NCBI RefSeq assembly: GCF_024204645.1
Contig: NZ_CP100351.1
Coordinates: 3,064,001 to 3,128,000, forward strand
Length of the DNA stretch: 64,000 nt
Source of the DNA: Desulfomicrobium sp. ZS1
Lineage (GTDB): Bacteria > Desulfobacterota > Desulfovibrionia > Desulfovibrionales > Desulfomicrobiaceae
Direction: 5' to 3'
The notes under the pieces: model-generated
Told to the model about the DNA's origin: nothing
Database searches by the model: none
What the model saw: the letters and a program-made list of their open reading frames with translations, nothing else
Made by a program: the position numbers and the translations under genes
Part shown: piece after piece, positions 62,782 to 64,000 of the stretch
How the letters are laid out: every line of letters begins with the position of its first letter
Position numbering within the stretch: position 1 is the stretch's first letter

Positions 62782-62880
62782 ATGTTTTCTGGACTTATTC
62801 TTGCCCTGGGTCTTTGCTGCATCGGCCTGATCGTTTATTCCTTGAACAAGGAACACGGCCCCGACAAACATCATCATTAA
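62782..62880 (+). CDS. 32-residue single-pass membrane peptide with His-rich tail
   Basis: Small unrecognised ORF, MFSGLILALGLCCIGLIVYS and then a short polar tail ending DKHHH. One membrane helix (residues 3-20) includes a Cys-Cys pair; the C-terminal His cluster could bind metal. It is supported by a perfect GGAGG 6 nt upstream of the ATG and a near-consensus promoter. Below usual gene-calling length. The function is unknown. Confidence 0.75.
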   Translation: MFSGLILALGLCCIGLIVYSLNKEHGPDKHHH

Positions 62881-62889
62881 TCCCCTGTT

Positions 62890-62966
62890 CCGCCCTTAGC
62901 TCAGCTGGATAGAGTAGCGGACTTCGAATCCGTTGGTCGCATGTTCGAATCATGCAGGGCGGGCCA
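62890..62966 (+). tRNA. tRNA-Arg (anticodon TCG)
   Basis: 77 nt with encoded CCA. Acceptor CCGCCCT/AGGGCGG is perfect, anticodon loop CTTCGAA, T loop TTCGAAT. It begins 9 nt after the small ORF stop. Confidence 0.95.
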
Positions 62967-63085
62967 TTCAGGCGGATAACGATGCGGAGTGAAGGGTTGC
63001 CTCTCCGGTGACAACGGGTTTGCCGGGCGCGGACTCGATCACGATGAAGGAAATTCGGAAAGTGTAAAATTCCCTCTTGCCTTCG

Positions 63086-63103
63086 TCCCACCCTTTGCAT
63101 AAA
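63086..63103 (+). promoter_or_regulatory. Candidate promoter of the first tRNA-Phe
   Basis: A CATAAA -10 (63098-63103) is preceded by a 15-nt spacer and TTGCCT, whose hexamer begins at 63077. About 20 nt remain to the tRNA. Confidence 0.45.
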
Positions 63104-63123
63104 AGCACCTCTCACCACACGAT

Positions 63124-63199
63124 GCCGGGGTAGCTCAGTCGGTAGAGCAGGGGACTGAAAATCCCCGTGTCGGCAGTTCAACTCTGTCCCCCGGCACCA
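63124..63199 (+). tRNA. tRNA-Phe (anticodon GAA), copy 1
   Basis: 76 nt with encoded CCA. Acceptor GCCGGGG/CCCCGGC, anticodon loop CTGAAAA, T loop TTCAACT. Followed by its own terminator. Confidence 0.97.
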
Positions 63200-63206
63200 T
63201 GAAATC

Positions 63207-63233
63207 AAGGTCGCACTACGCGGCCTTTTTTTT
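63207..63233 (+). terminator. Terminator of tRNA-Phe copy 1
   Basis: AAGGTCGC/GCGGCCTT stem (8 bp, one T-G pair), 5-nt loop, then an eight-T run. Confidence 0.9.
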
Positions 63234-63351
63234 GTGCCCCGTCCGCTTCATATCACAGACAACATGCGATCCGGGAGCACCTGCGAACCGCCGCGGCTGA
63301 CGTTGGGGGAACCGAACATGGCACGTAATTTCATAAACTTCATTTTTGGAC

Positions 63352-63378
63352 TTGCCAAAGCAGGCCGATTTCCATAGT
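63352..63378 (+). promoter_or_regulatory. Candidate promoter of the second tRNA-Phe
   Basis: TTGCCA, 15-nt spacer and CATAGT (63373-63378), 16 nt before the tRNA. Same layout as at tRNA-Phe copy 1 and at tRNA-Thr. Confidence 0.45.
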
Positions 63379-63394
63379 AACGGTCTTCCGTTGA

Positions 63395-63470
63395 GCCGGG
63401 GTAGCTCAGTCGGTAGAGCAGGGGACTGAAAATCCCCGTGTCGGCAGTTCAACTCTGTCCCCCGGCACCA
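63395..63470 (+). tRNA. tRNA-Phe (anticodon GAA), copy 2
   Basis: Identical in all 76 nt to copy 1, including the encoded CCA. Confidence 0.97.
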
Positions 63471-63477
63471 TGAAATC

Positions 63478-63502
63478 AAGGTCGCGCTATGCGGCCTTTT
63501 TT
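63478..63502 (+). terminator. Terminator of tRNA-Phe copy 2
   Basis: Same AAGGTCGC/GCGGCCTT stem as after copy 1; two loop bases differ, and the T-tract is interrupted by one C. Confidence 0.88.
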
Positions 63503-63692
63503 CTTTTCAAAAAGCGTGCAGAGCCTCCCGCGTTCCCGGACACCAGGCCCCCGCCAGCCGCACGGATATTGTCACGCATGCTACCTGCAGGCGATGCCCG
63601 GCTTCACGTTTCCGCCACAAATCTTGACGAAACCGGCCCGGAGCACCTAACCCGTGCTGATGCACCGGTCTTGAATCAGGAGAATTCCGCCC

Positions 63693-64000
63693 ATGCTTAT
63701 CACCCAACGACGCTTTTCAAACACCTTCACGTTCACGTTCGAGCCGGACACCCTGACCTACTCCAGGACCGACGCCTATGGTTCGCATTCCTTCGAACTG
63801 CCCTACGGCTCCATAGGCATGGACCCGCACCGGACCACGGAACGAAACGCGACCCTGTTCAACGGAGGGATTCTCCTTTCGGCCTGGGGACTGGCCCAGG
63901 CGGGATACGCAATGGCGCACGGCGACCTTCTCGGGATCATCTTCCTCTTCCCGGGTATCGCGTGCTTCCTGCTCCATGTTCTGGCCAAAATCGAGTTAAC
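63693..64000 (+). CDS. Unrecognised membrane protein, 3'-truncated by the window
   Basis: Open frame running off the right edge, at least 102 residues. It starts at an ATG with AGGAG about 10 nt upstream. An N-terminal beta-rich, polar part (RRFSNTFTFTFEPDTLTYSR, SFELPYGSIGMD) is followed by two hydrophobic segments (GILLSAWGLAQAGYAMA, LLGIIFLFPGIACFLLHVLA). This resembles small two-helix membrane proteins with a PH-like or beta domain, but no family was recognised. Confidence 0.6.
   Translation, partial: MLITQRRFSNTFTFTFEPDTLTYSRTDAYGSHSFELPYGSIGMDPHRTTERNATLFNGGILLSAWGLAQAGYAMAHGDLLGIIFLFPGIACFLLHVLAKIEL

Larger units (their letters stand above)
63124..63501 (+). repeat. Tandem duplication of a tRNA-Phe plus terminator unit
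   Basis: About 107 bp (63124-63230 and 63395-63501) recur in direct orientation with very few differences, all outside the tRNA. The intervening 160 bp is not obviously duplicated, although a TTGCCT/A promoter motif precedes each copy. Confidence 0.9.

Noticed and set aside
62795-63479. Minus-strand reading frames across the tRNA-Arg and tRNA-Phe genes with repeated WCRGTELNCRHGDF segments
   Set aside because: They are antisense to tRNAs; the repeated peptide is the known spurious translation of tRNA sequence.

Overview
The window looks like a chromosomal segment from a motile, Gram-negative deltaproteobacterial sulfate reducer of the Desulfovibrionales, most likely Desulfomicrobium-like. 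This is an inference from gene content and order, not a database match. The evidence is LpxC plus a TolC-family protein (outer membrane), a motA-motB-motB-fliLMNOPQ block, a Rex gene next to split-off Fo ATP synthase genes, and a selenium locus (LysR-selD) whose SelD is itself a selenoprotein.

Layout. 1-1.9 kb: 3' part of a sensor histidine kinase. 1.9-4.4 kb: lipoprotein lytic transglycosylase and a SpoU-type rRNA methyltransferase, divergently transcribed. 4.4-10.3 kb (minus): flagellar stator, C-ring and export-gate operon. 10.3-17.5 kb: YggS-type PLP protein, Era, TopA, a DUF2156 protein, RecJ and a small lipoprotein. 17.5-21.0 kb (minus): LysR regulator, Sec-containing SelD and an ASKHA/[2Fe-2S] corrinoid-activator-like protein in one overlapping operon. 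21.0-52.7 kb (minus): an unbroken run from tRNA-Thr to rplQ holding tRNA-Thr/Tyr/Gly, tuf, rpmG, tRNA-Trp, secE-nusG, rplKAJL, rpoBC, the str genes, a second tuf, and the S10, spc and alpha operons. 52.7-58.6 kb (minus): lpxC, prmC, prfA, rpmE, rex, then atpE-atpB-atpI-atpZ. 58.8-62.6 kb: LonB/YcbZ-like protease (plus) converging on a TolC-family outer membrane protein. 62.7-64 kb (plus): a 32-residue membrane peptide with a near-consensus promoter, tRNA-Arg, two tRNA-Phe units, and the start of an unrecognised membrane protein that runs off the window.

The most notable result is the selD reading frame. The obvious ORF starts at an internal TTG, but an in-frame TGA just upstream sits exactly where SelD has its catalytic Cys/Sec. 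It is followed by a 6-bp hairpin of bacterial SECIS type, and the extended frame begins at a GTG overlapping the LysR stop codon. Other points are three copies of the FliN N-terminal WAxAL motif, two tandem MotB-like proteins, a Na+-type ligand set in the ATP synthase c subunit, a candidate Rex box before the Fo genes, and a shared TTGCC-N15-CATA promoter layout at three tRNA units. No insertion sequence, prophage or CRISPR array was seen, and no stretch above about 300 bases lacks a gene; the longest gap is 58566-58835.
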